Assembly: GCF_017832975.1 (NCBI RefSeq)
Contig: NZ_JAFIBI010000001.1
Location: 2,480,001 to 2,544,000, forward strand
DNA from: Arthrobacter sp. PvP023
Lineage (GTDB): Bacteria > Actinomycetota > Actinomycetes > Actinomycetales > Micrococcaceae
Length of the DNA stretch: 64,000 nt
Direction: 5' to 3'
Under the pieces are notes generated by a model, which was given only the letters and a program-made list of their open reading frames with translations, was not told the DNA's origin and made no database searches. Below, piece by piece: positions 1 through 12,364 of the stretch. The position numbers and the translations under genes are program-made. How positions within the stretch are numbered: the stretch's first letter is position 1; the number at the start of each line of letters is the position of its first letter.

Positions 1-502
1 CCGGGGGCACCGCCGCCAGCGCAAAGACCGGCTGGATCAGCAGTGTGACGGAAATGGACACGACGGCGCCCCACAGGAAGGCGAACAGCAACAGTCGCTT
101 GGGCTCTGGCTCCCAGCGGTCAATGATGTAGACGGCCAGGAGCACGGCGCTCAAGGGGATCAGGGACGCAATGAAGCCGATCACGAATCCGGTGACGCCG
201 GTGTTGCCCACAAGGTAGGGGAGGACCAGGAAGAGGCTGGCAAAAGCCAGGAAGCCGCCGCCGCCCACCAGCCCAATAACTCCCGCACTTGAGCGGCCGC
301 GGACTGCGGCAGGCGGCATCATGGTGTTCACCGCAGGCGCGTGGCTGCTGGCGGGTGCCGCACGGTAGTGATCAGGCCGGACCTGGCCCATCCAGGTGGG
401 ATTGGCCTGCTGCGGAAGCTCCTGCCGGGGCCATGGCGGCTGCTGCCCGTATCCGTGGCCGCCGGAGGGATCGTGCTGCGGCCAGGGTGCGTTCGATGTC
501 AT
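1..502 (-). CDS. PrsW-family intramembrane metalloprotease, N-terminal part (cut by window edge)
   Basis: The reading frame opens with ATG at 502 and runs off the left edge after about 167 codons. The first 60 or so residues are rich in Pro, Gln, Trp and Gly and look like a disordered cytoplasmic tail. They are followed by at least three hydrophobic segments. Between the second and third lies the motif IDRWEPEPKRLLLFAFLWG, which resembles the first conserved acidic motif of PrsW-type membrane proteases. PrsW proteins cleave membrane substrates such as anti-sigma factors; many actinobacterial members have no known substrate. The gene diverges from the pyr operon with about 170 bp between them. 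The catalytic His motifs would lie in the missing part, so activity cannot be judged. Confidence 0.75.
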   Translation of the reverse strand, partial: MTSNAPWPQHDPSGGHGYGQQPPWPRQELPQQANPTWMGQVRPDHYRAAPASSHAPAVNTMMPPAAVRGRSSAGVIGLVGGGGFLAFASLFLVLPYLVGNTGVTGFVIGFIASLIPLSAVLLAVYIIDRWEPEPKRLLLFAFLWGAVVSISVTLLIQPVFALAAVPP

Positions 503-675
503 GGAACTGAGCCTATGTCCCGTAACCGTCGCTTCCAAGACGACAGACGCGCGGGAAAGGCACGCCTCACCACCCCGGGGGTGTGATGTTAAACGCCTTC
601 CCGCCGCCCGCCGGCCAGCAGGGCGTGGCTGCTGCGTGTGGTAATTTTGAAGGGCAAATGTTCCTTTTTTAATTC

Positions 676-702
676 CGTCCCGTGAGGCGGGGAAAGGGGA
701 GA
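676..702 (+). promoter_or_regulatory. PyrR-binding RNA loop next to the pyrR ribosome binding site
   Basis: The sequence TCCCGTGAGGC at 678-688 fits the PyrR binding-loop consensus UCCNGNGAGGY at every position. CC and GG close a short loop. It lies immediately upstream of the purine-rich ribosome binding site (691-702) for the TTG start at 709. There is no U-tract terminator between the loop and the gene. The geometry therefore suggests repression of translation initiation by PyrR bound with UMP, as described for Mycobacterium smegmatis, rather than Bacillus-type transcription attenuation. The promoter is not clear; a weak -10-like TAATTT at 642-647 would place the loop near the 5' end of the mRNA. 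Confidence 0.7.
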
Positions 703-708
703 CGAGCG

Positions 709-1293
709 TTGACTTCAGTCACAGAAGCACCGGTTCCGGCCAGGGTTGTGCTCAACTCTGCGGACATTGACCGTGCACTCACTCGTATCGCCCATGAGAT
801 CCTCGAGGCCAACAAGGGTTCCCAGGATTTGGTGCTGCTGGGCATTCCGCGCCGCGGCTACCCGCTGGCAGTCCGCCTGGCCAAGAAAATCGCCGCCGCC
901 GATCCCACCGTGGATGCCGCCGCCATCGTGGGCCAGCTGGACGTCACCATGTTCCGGGACGATCTGTCACACCAGCCCACACGGCCGCCCTATCCCACGC
1001 AGCTGCCCCGCACCGGCATCGACAACAAGGTCGTTGTCCTGATCGACGATGTCCTCTATTCGGGCAGGACCATCCGCGCAGCGCTGGACGCCATCGTGGA
1101 CCTCGGCCGCCCGCGCATCGTCCGGCTGGCCGTCATGATCGACCGAGGCCACCGCGAGCTGCCCATTCGCGCAGACCATGTCGGCAAGAACCTCCCCACC
1201 TCCTCCTCCGAAAAGGTCCGGGTCCGCCTCGAAGAGACCGATTCCGTTGACGGAACCCCCGTCAATGAAGTGGTCATTGAGGCAGGCGCATGA
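709..1293 (+). CDS. pyrR: Bifunctional pyr operon regulator / uracil phosphoribosyltransferase PyrR
   Basis: PyrR binds pyr mRNA when UMP is high and has uracil phosphoribosyltransferase activity. The PRPP-binding loop [13 protein letters not shown] is visible at about residues 108-120, followed by the conserved Gly-Arg-Pro segment. I chose the TTG at 709 ([10 protein letters not shown]) because a purine-rich ribosome binding site (GGAAAGGGGAGA, 691-702) sits seven bases upstream. An in-frame GTG at 682 would place the start inside the PyrR-binding loop. The resulting 194 residues match the family length. The stop overlaps the pyrB start as ATGA, so pyrR is the first gene of the pyr operon and likely controls it through the RNA loop at 678-688. 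Confidence 0.93.
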   Translation: MTSVTEAPVPARVVLNSADIDRALTRIAHEILEANKGSQDLVLLGIPRRGYPLAVRLAKKIAAADPTVDAAAIVGQLDVTMFRDDLSHQPTRPPYPTQLPRTGIDNKVVVLIDDVLYSGRTIRAALDAIVDLGRPRIVRLAVMIDRGHRELPIRADHVGKNLPTSSSEKVRVRLEETDSVDGTPVNEVVIEAGA

Positions 1294-2303
1294 AACACCT
1301 GCTCTCCACCGAAGACCTCAGCCTGGCCAATGCCATCCGCATCCTCGACACGGCAGAGGAAATGGCGGCCGTGGGGGACCGGGAAGTCAAGAAGCTGCCT
1401 GCGCTCCGCGGCCGCACCGTGGTGAACCTGTTCTTCGAGGACTCCACCCGCACCCGCATCTCGTTCGAAGCAGCAGCGAAGCGGCTGTCCGCGGACGTCA
1501 TCAACTTCGCCGCGAAGGGATCCTCCGTCTCCAAGGGCGAATCCCTCAAGGACACAGCCCAGACGCTGGCAGCCATGGGGGCCGACGCCGTCGTCATTCG
1601 CCACTGGGCCTCGGGTGCGCCGCACCGGCTGGCAGCCACGGACTGGATCGACGCCGCCGTCATCAACGCCGGCGACGGAACCCACGAACACCCCACCCAG
1701 GCGCTGCTGGACGCTTTCACCATGCGCCGGCACTGGGCCAGGCTCCACGGGACGGCGTCCGCCGGGGCGGACCTCAAGGGAATGCGCGTGGCCATCGCCG
1801 GCGATGTCCTGCACTCGCGTGTGGCCCGCTCGAATGTCTGGCTGCTGCGTACGCTCGGCGCCGAGGTCACCCTCGTGGCGCCGCCCACCCTGCTGCCCAT
1901 CGGCGTCGGGCAATGGCCCTGCGACGTGAGCTACGACATGGACGAAACCCTGGCGAAGGGCGTCGACGCCGTCATGATGCTGCGTGTCCAGGGGGAACGG
2001 ATGAACGCCTCCTTTTTCCCCACGACCCGCGAATACTCCCGCCGCTGGGGATTCGACGACAACCGCCTCCGCGCCCTGGACAGCCTGGGCCTGAAGGACA
2101 CCATCATCATGCACCCCGGCCCCATGAACCGCGGGCTGGAAATTTCCTCCGCGGCCGCGGACTCACCCCGTTCCACCGTGCTGGCACAGGTGCGCAACGG
2201 CGTGTCCGTCCGGATGGCCGCCCTGTACCTGCTGCTCTCCGGGGACACCCGCGAACCAGCCGTAACCACCAACGCCGCCTATTCCACCAAGGAGAGCCAC
2301 TGA
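1290..2303 (+). CDS. pyrB: Aspartate carbamoyltransferase catalytic subunit
   Basis: Joins carbamoyl phosphate and aspartate to give N-carbamoyl-aspartate, the committed step of pyrimidine synthesis. The carbamoyl phosphate loop [10 protein letters not shown] appears near residues 51-60 and the partner motif [10 protein letters not shown] near residue 135. The C-terminal motif MHPGPMNRG is intact. Length is 337 residues, somewhat longer than the usual 305-315. No pyrI-like regulatory subunit follows, as is usual in actinobacteria. It overlaps pyrR by four bases and touches pyrC through TGATG, indicating tight translational coupling. Confidence 0.96.
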   Translation: MKHLLSTEDLSLANAIRILDTAEEMAAVGDREVKKLPALRGRTVVNLFFEDSTRTRISFEAAAKRLSADVINFAAKGSSVSKGESLKDTAQTLAAMGADAVVIRHWASGAPHRLAATDWIDAAVINAGDGTHEHPTQALLDAFTMRRHWARLHGTASAGADLKGMRVAIAGDVLHSRVARSNVWLLRTLGAEVTLVAPPTLLPIGVGQWPCDVSYDMDETLAKGVDAVMMLRVQGERMNASFFPTTREYSRRWGFDDNRLRALDSLGLKDTIIMHPGPMNRGLEISSAAADSPRSTVLAQVRNGVSVRMAALYLLLSGDTREPAVTTNAAYSTKESH

Positions 2304-3691
2304 TGGCACACGATCAACAGGATGCAGCCACCACCGGGGCATACCTCATCCGCGGCGCAGCGATTCTCGGCGGCGCGGCCGAAGACCTCCTGATCCGGGA
2401 CGGCATTATCGCCGCACGCGGCACTGACCTTGCCGGCACCGACGCAGCAGACGGCGCCACCGTGATTGAGGCCGAAGGCCTGGTAGCACTGCCCGGCATG
2501 GTGGACATCCACACGCACCTCCGTGAGCCCGGGCGGGAAGACGCCGAAACAGTGGAAACCGGCACGCGCGCCGCCGCGCTTGGCGGCTACACGGCCGTGC
2601 ACGCCATGGCCAACAGCAATCCCGTTGCGGACACCGCAGGCGTGGTGGAACAGGTGCACACCCTGGGACGTGCCGCGGGCTGGGTGGACGTCCGCCCGGT
2701 GGGCGCGGTGACCGTGGGCCTCGCAGGCGAACAACTGGCCGAGCTCGGCGCCATGGCTGATTCCCGTGCCAAGGTCCGGGTCTTTTCCGACGACGGCATC
2801 TGCGTCCACGACCCCGTGATCATGCGCCGTGCGCTGGAATATGTGAAGGCGTTCGACGGCGTGGTGGCACAGCACGCGCAGGAACCCCGGCTCACCGCAG
2901 GCGCCCAGATGAACGAAGGCGACGTCTCGGCAGTTCTCGGACTGACGGGCTGGCCCGCCGTGGCCGAGGAAAGCATCATTGCCCGGGACGTGCTGCTCGC
3001 CCAGCACGTCGGGTCCAGGCTGCACGTCTGCCACGTGTCCACGGCCGGCTCGGTGGAGATCATCCGCTGGGCCAAGGCCCGCGGGATCAACGTGACGGCC
3101 GAAGTGACGCCGCACCACCTGCTCTTGACCGATGAACTCGTCCGCAGCTACGACCCCGTCTACAAGGTCAACCCGCCGCTGCGTACGGACTCCGACGTCC
3201 AGGCCCTGCGTGCCGCCCTTGCCGACGGCACGATCGACGTCGTCGGAACGGACCATGCCCCGCACCCGAGCGAACACAAGGAATGCGAGTGGGCGCAGGC
3301 GGCTATGGGCATGACCGGGCTGGAAACGGCGCTGTCCGTCGTCCAGGAAACCATGATCGAGACCGGCCTGATGGGTTGGGCCGATTTTGCCCGGGTGACG
3401 TCCACCGCTCCCGCCGTGATCGGACGGGTGGCGGACCAGGGACGTCCGCTGGAGGCCGGCGAACCCGCGAACGTCACACTGGTGGACCCGGCTGCGCGCT
3501 GGACTGTGGACCCTTCTAAGATGGCAACCATGGGCCGTAACTCTCCGTTCGCCGGCAGGGAACTCCCCGGCAAGGTGGTGGCGACGTTCTTCAAGGGCCA
3601 CCCCACCGTCCTTAGCGGCGAGCTCAACACCCCGTACCGCCACGGGCCCCACCAGGAAACAACCGCCGCCGCCCCGGCGGGCGGGTACTGA
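2303..3691 (+). CDS. pyrC: Dihydroorotase
   Basis: Cyclises carbamoyl-aspartate to dihydroorotate. The first zinc motif [10 protein letters not shown] places His70 and His72 as ligands, and GTDHAPH contains the catalytic Asp317. Length is 462 residues, typical of class I dihydroorotases. The frame stays open far upstream inside pyrB, but the ATG at 2303 is the start because it overlaps the pyrB stop and is preceded by GGAGAG at 2291. The stop overlaps the next start (TGATG). Cytoplasmic, third gene of the operon. Confidence 0.96.
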   Translation: MAHDQQDAATTGAYLIRGAAILGGAAEDLLIRDGIIAARGTDLAGTDAADGATVIEAEGLVALPGMVDIHTHLREPGREDAETVETGTRAAALGGYTAVHAMANSNPVADTAGVVEQVHTLGRAAGWVDVRPVGAVTVGLAGEQLAELGAMADSRAKVRVFSDDGICVHDPVIMRRALEYVKAFDGVVAQHAQEPRLTAGAQMNEGDVSAVLGLTGWPAVAEESIIARDVLLAQHVGSRLHVCHVSTAGSVEIIRWAKARGINVTAEVTPHHLLLTDELVRSYDPVYKVNPPLRTDSDVQALRAALADGTIDVVGTDHAPHPSEHKECEWAQAAMGMTGLETALSVVQETMIETGLMGWADFARVTSTAPAVIGRVADQGRPLEAGEPANVTLVDPAARWTVDPSKMATMGRNSPFAGRELPGKVVATFFKGHPTVLSGELNTPYRHGPHQETTAAAPAGGY

Positions 3692-4209
3692 TGGACAAAG
3701 TACTCCCCGGACTCGCCATGCTGGCGATCATCGCGGTGGCCTTCGTGTTGCTCGGCATCGGGTGGCGGAACCGCCTGCGGCGCCAGTCCGACGTCGAACA
3801 GCTGCCCGCGGTTCCGGCGGAACTGAGCCAGCCGCTGGCCACCGCCGACGGCCAGTATGTTGCCACCACGACGGCCGGCGACTGGCTGGACCGCATCGCC
3901 GTCCATGGCCTGGGCATCCGCACCAACGCTGAACTCACCGTCCACCCGGAGGGCGTGTTGTTCGAGCGCTCCGGGGCCGGGCCGGTCTTCATCCCGGCGG
4001 ACCGGCTCACCGGAATCCGCCAGGACAGCGGCATGGCCGGGAAGTTCGTCGAAAAAGACGGACTCCTGGTGGTCAGCTGGACCCTGGGCGGCCGGGAACT
4101 CGATACCGGGTTCCGGACCCGCCGTGCCGCCGACAAGCCGCCCGTCCTGGCAGCCTTTCAAGAATTGATCTCCGCAGCCCCTCAGGCAGATGCCGATAGT
4201 GGAAAGTAA
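3691..4209 (+). CDS. Membrane-anchored PH-like protein of the pyr operon
   Basis: A 172-residue protein with one N-terminal membrane helix (about residues 5-24, [20 protein letters not shown]) followed by a basic stretch and a soluble domain of about 130 residues. It sits between pyrC and carA, overlapping the pyrC stop by one base. The same position is held by a small membrane protein in Mycobacterium tuberculosis (Rv1382), so the linkage is conserved across actinobacteria. The soluble part looks like a bacterial PH-type beta domain with the repeated pattern of hydrophobic strands ([21 protein letters not shown]). No catalytic motif is visible. Its role in pyrimidine synthesis is unknown; the operon position is the only hint. 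Confidence 0.8.
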   Translation: MDKVLPGLAMLAIIAVAFVLLGIGWRNRLRRQSDVEQLPAVPAELSQPLATADGQYVATTTAGDWLDRIAVHGLGIRTNAELTVHPEGVLFERSGAGPVFIPADRLTGIRQDSGMAGKFVEKDGLLVVSWTLGGRELDTGFRTRRAADKPPVLAAFQELISAAPQADADSGK

Positions 4210-4213
4210 CAAC

Positions 4214-5478
4214 GTGACAGAAACCGAAGTAACAGCAAACGCAGATACTGCACCTGAACAAGGAACTGCCGCACCCGCGGTGCTGGTGCTCGAGGATGGC
4301 CGCACCTTCCGCGGCACCAGCTACGGCGCCACCGGCACCGCCCTCGGCGAGGCGGTATTCGCCACCGGCATGACCGGCTACCAGGAAACCATCACGGACC
4401 CCTCCTACGCCCGCCAGCTCGTGGTCCAGACCGCCCCGCACATCGGCAACACCGGCGTCAACAAGGACGACGCCGAATCGCACCGCATCTGGGTGGCCGG
4501 CTACATTGTCCGCGATGCCGCCCGCCGGCCCTCCAACTGGCGCTCCGAACGCTCCCTGGACGACGAACTCGTGGAGCAGGGCATCGTGGGTATCCAGGGC
4601 GTGGACACCCGGGCCATCACCCGGCACCTGCGCGAACACAAGACCATGCGTGCCGGCATCTTCTCCGGCGAGGCAGCCCGCGCCACGGACAAGGAACTTC
4701 TCGACGCAGTACTGGCCAGCGCCCCCATGGAAGGGTCCCGCCTCGCCGAGGAAGTCAGTGTTGACGAGGCCTACGTCGTGGAGCCCAAGGACTGGGGCTG
4801 GGACGGCGAGCCGCGCTTCACCATCGCCGCAATCGACCTCGGCATCAAGCGCATGACACCCATCCGCTTCGCCGAACGCGGAGTCCGCGTCCACGTCCTG
4901 CCGGCAACGGCCACCCTGGCCGACGTCAAGGCGGTCAACCCGGACGGCTTCTTTATGTCCAACGGCCCCGGCGACCCCGCCACGGCAGACAACCAGGTCA
5001 AGCTGCTCCGCTCGGTGCTGGACGAGAAGCTGCCGTACTTCGGGATCTGCTTCGGCAACCAGATCCTGGGCCGCGCCCTCGGCTTCGGCACGTACAAGCT
5101 CCGCTACGGACACCGAGGCATCAACCAGCCCGTCATGGACCGCCGCACCGGCAAGGTGGAGATCACCTCGCAGAACCACGGCTTTGCCGTGGACGCCCCG
5201 CTCGACGGCGCCACCCAGGCTCCCGAGGAGCGGTACGGCCGCGTCGAAGTCAGCCACGTCAGCCTCAACGACGACGTCGTGGAAGGCCTGTCCTGCCTGG
5301 ACATCCCCGCTTTCTCAGTGCAGTACCACCCTGAAGCAGCCTCGGGACCGCACGACGCCGCTTACCTCTTTGACCGCTTCATCGAGCTGATGGCGGACAC
5401 GAAGAAGGCAGCCGCCGCTGCCGACTCTGCTTCCGAGACAAAGACTGCCACCGAATCCAAGACTGAGGACAAGAAGTA

Positions 5479-5479
<1 letters not shown>
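4214..5479 (+). CDS. carA: Carbamoyl-phosphate synthase small (glutaminase) subunit
   Basis: Hydrolyses glutamine and passes ammonia to CarB. The glutamine amidotransferase nucleophile is Cys279 in [10 protein letters not shown], and the His-Glu pair is in [10 protein letters not shown]. The actinobacterial GICFGNQ replaces the more common GICLGHQ. The GTG at 4214 follows GTGGAAAG at 4199-4206 with good spacing, giving 421 residues; an in-frame ATG at 4190 lies inside the previous gene and has a poorer ribosome binding site. The C-terminal 30 residues form a low-complexity Ala/Lys/Thr/Glu tail. The stop overlaps carB (TAATG). Confidence 0.94.
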
Positions 5480-8770
<3,291 letters not shown>

Positions 8771-8778
<8 letters not shown>

Positions 8779-9637
8779 GCAAGCGGCAGGAGTGACGGCC
8801 GGCCGGGAGTCCTTCGGCTCCCGGCTCGGCCGGGCCATGGCGGACCGCGGTCCGCTGTGTGTGGGGATTGATCCGCACCCGGCGCTGCTCAAGGCCTGGG
8901 GACTGAACGACGACGCCGCCGGCCTGGAGCGCTTCTCGCTCACCGTTGTGGACGCAGTGGGTTCGCTCGCTGCCGCCGTCAAGCCGCAGGTGGCGCTGTA
9001 CGAGCGGCACGGCTCGGCGGGCATGGCGGTGCTCGAACGCACCCTCGCGGCCGCCGCCGGCGCCGGTGTGCTGACCATTGCCGACGCCAAACGCGGCGAC
9101 ATCGGCTCCACGATGGCGGCCTATGCCGACGCCTGGCTCCGGGACGGCTCGTCACTTGCTGCGGACTCGGTGACCCTGAGCCCCTACCTTGGCTTCGAGT
9201 CGCTGCGCCCTGCCCTCGACCTGGCCGCAGAGTACGGCCGCGGCGTGTTCGTCCTGGCCCTGACGTCCAATCCGGAAGGCGCCTCCGTCCAGCACGTGGG
9301 CGGTGCGGATTCAGTTGCGCGCAGGATCACCGAAGCCGCCGCCGGGGAAAACCGCCGGTACGCGGGTGCCCTGGGTTCGGTTGGCCTCGTGGTCGGCGCC
9401 ACCGTGGGAGGTGCCCTGCAGGATCTGCAGCTGGACCTGGCGGCTGTCCGGGGGATCATCCTCGCTCCCGGGCTCGGCGCGCAGGGCGCCACGGCCGCTG
9501 ATCTGCGGTCAACGTTTGGTGCCGCCTATTCGCAGGTCCTGGGCACCTCAAGCCGGGACATCCTCTCGGCAGGTCCCTCCGCCGGGGGCCTCCGGGAGGC
9601 TGCACTGCGTACCCTGGAACCCCTGCTGGCCGGCTGA
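8771..9637 (+). CDS. pyrF: Orotidine 5'-phosphate decarboxylase (mycobacterial type)
   Basis: Decarboxylates OMP to UMP, the last step of the pathway. It belongs to the longer (type 2) subfamily at 288 residues. The catalytic signature [13 protein letters not shown] is present, with Lys107 as the expected catalytic lysine, and the substrate motif CVGIDPHP lies near residue 34. It starts inside the end of carB and closes the operon. pyrE, needed to make OMP, is not in this window, and pyrD is 47 kb away at 56628. Confidence 0.95.
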
Positions 9638-9638
9638 T

Positions 9639-9664
9639 CCATTGATTTCGGCGCCATTGATTTC
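9639..9664 (+). repeat. Short direct repeat after pyrF
   Basis: CCATTGATTTC occurs twice (9639-9649 and 9654-9664), 15 bp apart, starting right after the pyrF stop. The second copy overlaps the candidate -35 box of the mihF promoter. It could be a regulator half-site pair or simply a local duplication. Confidence 0.6.
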
Positions 9665-9686
9665 CGGACCGGGCAAAGGGTAGGTT
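9658..9686 (+). promoter_or_regulatory. Candidate mihF promoter
   Basis: TTGATT (9658-9663) and TAGGTT (9681-9686) are 17 bp apart, a reasonable primary sigma factor promoter for a high-GC actinobacterium. It sits in the only sizeable gap (107 bp) between pyrF and mihF, so a separate promoter for mihF-gmk-rpoZ is expected here. The -10 match is modest. Confidence 0.35.
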
Positions 9687-9744
9687 CAGGAAGACTCCAA
9701 CGGCCCTTGCCTTGGTTCGGACTGACGATTCGGCGGTGACTTGA

Positions 9745-10095
9745 GTGAGCCTGCGGCCCCTGACAGACCAGGAACGCGCGGAAGCCCTGGGGAAGGCGGC
9801 AGCGGCCCGGGCTGCCCGGGCGGAAGCCAAGGAGCAGCTGAAGTCCGGAACCCTCGCCGTGGCGGACCTCCTCGCCTCCGGCGACGGAAATTCCGCGCTT
9901 GCCCGGATGAAGGTTTCGGAGATGCTTGAGGCACTGCCCGGTATCGGCCGCGTCACGGCGGCCGCCATCATGGACGAGTTGGGCATTGCCGCGTCCCGCC
10001 GGCTGCGGGGACTCGGCGTTCACCAGCGCCGGGCGCTGGTAGATTTTATGAACGAGAACCACGTCCATCCGAATAACGCCCAAAGGAATATGTGA
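9745..10095 (+). CDS. mihF: Actinobacterial integration host factor (mIHF)
   Basis: A small basic nucleoid protein that bends or bridges DNA. At 116 residues it has the two family parts: an N-terminal Ala/Glu/Arg-rich helix (residues 8-40) and a C-terminal H2TH-like DNA-binding domain with the motif [18 protein letters not shown] (residues about 68-85). The start is GTG at 9745; the ribosome binding site is weak and an upstream in-frame stop rules out a longer form. Its stop overlaps the gmk start as GTGA. The mihF-gmk-rpoZ-coaBC-metK order is conserved in actinobacteria. Confidence 0.92.
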   Translation: MSLRPLTDQERAEALGKAAAARAARAEAKEQLKSGTLAVADLLASGDGNSALARMKVSEMLEALPGIGRVTAAAIMDELGIAASRRLRGLGVHQRRALVDFMNENHVHPNNAQRNM

Positions 10096-10664
10096 GCAAG
10101 AAACCGGGACTGACAGTCCTTGCCGGTCCGACGGCTGTTGGCAAAGGCACCGTGTCCACCTACATCCGGGACAACTATCCTGAAGTCTGGCTTTCCGTCT
10201 CAGCCACCACCCGTGCACCGCGCCCGGGGGAGCAGGACGGAGTTCACTACTTCTTCAAGTCCGCCGAGGAATTCGACGCCCTGGTGGCTGACGGCGAACT
10301 GCTGGAGTGGGCCGTGGTGCACGGCCGCAACCGTTACGGCACCCTCCGCAGCACCGTGGACGCCGCCATCGCCGATGGCCGCTCGGTGCTGCTGGAGATA
10401 GATCTGCAGGGCGCACGCCAGGTCAAGCAGGCCGTTCCGGAGGCGCAGTTCGTCTTCCTCGCCCCGCCCAGCTGGGAGGAAATGGTCCGCCGCCTGGTGG
10501 GCCGCGGCACCGAAACGGCCGAGGAACAGCAGCAAAGACTGGAAACCGCTAAACTAGAACTTGCCGCTGAGCCGGAGTTCGATCACACCGTTATCAATGA
10601 TGACGTTCGACGCGCAGCGGACGAGCTTGTTTCACTCATGGGGCTGACCCCGCACCCGCACTAG
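10092..10664 (+). CDS. gmk: Guanylate kinase
   Basis: Phosphorylates GMP to GDP. The P-loop [10 protein letters not shown] (Lys18) and the GMP-binding segment [19 protein letters not shown] are present. Length of 190 residues matches the family. It starts at GTG 10092 inside the last codons of mihF, so the two are translationally coupled. Cytoplasmic, in an informational gene cluster. Confidence 0.96.
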   Translation: MSKKPGLTVLAGPTAVGKGTVSTYIRDNYPEVWLSVSATTRAPRPGEQDGVHYFFKSAEEFDALVADGELLEWAVVHGRNRYGTLRSTVDAAIADGRSVLLEIDLQGARQVKQAVPEAQFVFLAPPSWEEMVRRLVGRGTETAEEQQQRLETAKLELAAEPEFDHTVINDDVRRAADELVSLMGLTPHPH

Positions 10665-10703
10665 CCGCAGGGTCGGATCGGCCCGTTAGAATTTGGAGAA
10701 TTC

Positions 10704-10964
10704 GTGTCCACGAACCTTGAAGGCATCATCAACCCGCCGATCGACGAGCTGCTGAAGGCAGCTGATTCCAAGTACGGCCTGGTGATCTTCGGTGCCAAGC
10801 GTGCACGTCAGATCAACGCATACTACGCGCAGCTGCACGAGGGCCTGTTCGAGTACGTAGGTCCGCTGGTCGACACCAAGCTGAACGAGAAGTCGCTTTC
10901 CATCGCCCTGCGCGAGATCAACGAAGGCAAGCTCGTTTCCACGCCGATCGAGCCTGCAGAGTAA
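10704..10964 (+). CDS. rpoZ: RNA polymerase omega subunit
   Basis: Small accessory subunit that helps assemble and stabilise the beta' subunit. The 86-residue product shows the core omega motif ([18 protein letters not shown]) near residues 24-41, followed by the variable C-terminal helix. The GTG start at 10704 is preceded by TTTGGAGAA. A good -10-like box TAGAAT at 10687-10692 may give an internal promoter, although no matching -35 box is seen. Confidence 0.94.
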   Translation: MSTNLEGIINPPIDELLKAADSKYGLVIFGAKRARQINAYYAQLHEGLFEYVGPLVDTKLNEKSLSIALREINEGKLVSTPIEPAE

Positions 10965-11019
10965 GAACTCTTCGGACTGGATCTCATCGGAATACAGACT
11001 GCCTGTTGACGGAGGTCAC

Positions 11020-12255
11020 GTGCGCATAGTCCTCGGAGTCGGGGGAGGGATTGCCGCCTACAAGGTGGCATCGCTCCTCCGGCTTTTTACTGAAGCCGGA
11101 CACAACGTCACGGTGATCCCCACGGAGGCCGCCAACCGCTTTGTCGGAGTGGCCACCTGGGAAGCCCTGTCCGGAAATCCGGTCAGCAACAGCGTCTTCG
11201 ACGACGTTCCGTCGGTCAACCATGTGCGCCTGGGGCATGAGGCGGACCTCATCGTCGTGGCTCCGGCCACCGCGGATCTCCTGGCCCGCGCCGCCGGAGG
11301 CCACGCGGACGACCTCCTGACCAACACCCTGCTGATGGCCAGCGGTCCCGTGCTGATGGCACCTGCCATGCACACCGAAATGTGGCTGCACGCCGCCACC
11401 CAGGCCAACGTGGAAACGCTGCGCAGCCGTGGAGTCACCGTCCTCGAACCGGCCAGCGGCCGGCTCACCGGGTCCGACTCCGGTCCCGGCAGGCTGCCCG
11501 AGCCGGAGGCAATCTTCTCTGCCGCCATGGCGCTGACGCAGGACAGCGGGGTTCGCGGACAGTTGCCGCTGGCCGGCCGCACCGTCACCATCAGCGCAGG
11601 CGGCACGCGTGAACCACTTGACCCGGTGCGGTTCCTCGGTAACCGCTCCTCCGGGAAACAGGGCGTGGCACTTGCCGTGGCCGCCCGGGACGCGGGCGCG
11701 AGCGTCCGGCTGCTCGCCGCCCACATGGACGTACCGGCGCCCGACGGCGTCGAGGTGGTCCGCGTGGAGACGGCGCTGCAACTCCGGGAAGAGGCGCTGC
11801 GCGCGGCAGCCGATTCCGACGTCGTCATCATGGCCGCCGCCGTGGCGGACTTCCGCCCTGCGGACGTTTCGGACACCAAGATCAAGAAACGTGACGACAC
11901 CGCCGATCCGGTGATCAGCCTGCTGCGCAACCCGGACATCCTGCAGGAGCTCGTGGAGGTGCGCGCGGCGAACCGGCCCGGGCAGCTGATCGTAGGTTTT
12001 GCGGCGGAAACCGGGGACGACGACGGTGACGTGCTCGCCTACGCCGAGGCCAAACTGCGCAAGAAAGGCTGCGACCTGCTGGTGGTCAACCATGTGGGTG
12101 AAGGGCTGGTGTTCGGCCAGGACCACAACTCGGTGGTCATCCTTTCCCGCACCGGCTCCGAACCACAGGCGGCATCCGGTTCAAAGGACGATGTTGCGGC
12201 CGCCGTTATTGACCGCATCAGCTCCGAGTTGAGCCGTGTTTTTCCACGATCATGA
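11020..12255 (+). CDS. coaBC: Bifunctional phosphopantothenoylcysteine decarboxylase / phosphopantothenate-cysteine ligase
   Basis: Carries out two steps of coenzyme A synthesis. The N-terminal flavoprotein half (CoaC) begins VLGVGGGIAAYKVASLLR and contains the active-site segment MAPAMHTEMW (residue about 113). The C-terminal half (CoaB) begins at about residue 188 with the motif ISAGGTREPLDPVRFLGNRSSG and later has the NDV-like loop LVVNHV. Length of 411 residues is usual for the fused enzyme. Start GTG at 11020 follows GACGGAGGTCAC. Confidence 0.95.
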   Translation: MRIVLGVGGGIAAYKVASLLRLFTEAGHNVTVIPTEAANRFVGVATWEALSGNPVSNSVFDDVPSVNHVRLGHEADLIVVAPATADLLARAAGGHADDLLTNTLLMASGPVLMAPAMHTEMWLHAATQANVETLRSRGVTVLEPASGRLTGSDSGPGRLPEPEAIFSAAMALTQDSGVRGQLPLAGRTVTISAGGTREPLDPVRFLGNRSSGKQGVALAVAARDAGASVRLLAAHMDVPAPDGVEVVRVETALQLREEALRAAADSDVVIMAAAVADFRPADVSDTKIKKRDDTADPVISLLRNPDILQELVEVRAANRPGQLIVGFAAETGDDDGDVLAYAEAKLRKKGCDLLVVNHVGEGLVFGQDHNSVVILSRTGSEPQAASGSKDDVAAAVIDRISSELSRVFPRS

Positions 12256-12280
12256 TTTTCGAGAAGCTGTTTCCCGGAGA

Positions 12281-12331
12281 CTCAGAGACCGGCGTGTGCA
12301 AAGCCTGCTTAGCAGGGGGACACATGCTGAG
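12281..12331 (+). ncRNA. Nested stem-loop between coaBC and metK
   Basis: Three helices stack inside one another: CTCAG (12281-12285) with CTGAG (12327-12331), GTGT (12294-12297) with ACAC (12320-12323), and CCTGC (12304-12308) with GCAGG (12312-12316) closing a TTA loop. It lies 26 bp after the coaBC stop and 33 bp before the metK start. There is no U tract. It may be a 5' regulatory leader of metK or simply a terminator for coaBC. I do not recognise a known SAM riboswitch consensus in it. Confidence 0.45.
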
Positions 12332-12364
12332 GCCTGACCGATTCCCAACCAGTAAGGTAGTTGA

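Noticed and set aside
682..708. GTG at 682 as pyrR start
   Set aside because: It lies inside the PyrR-binding loop and upstream of the ribosome binding site at 691-702; the TTG at 709 fits spacing and family length.
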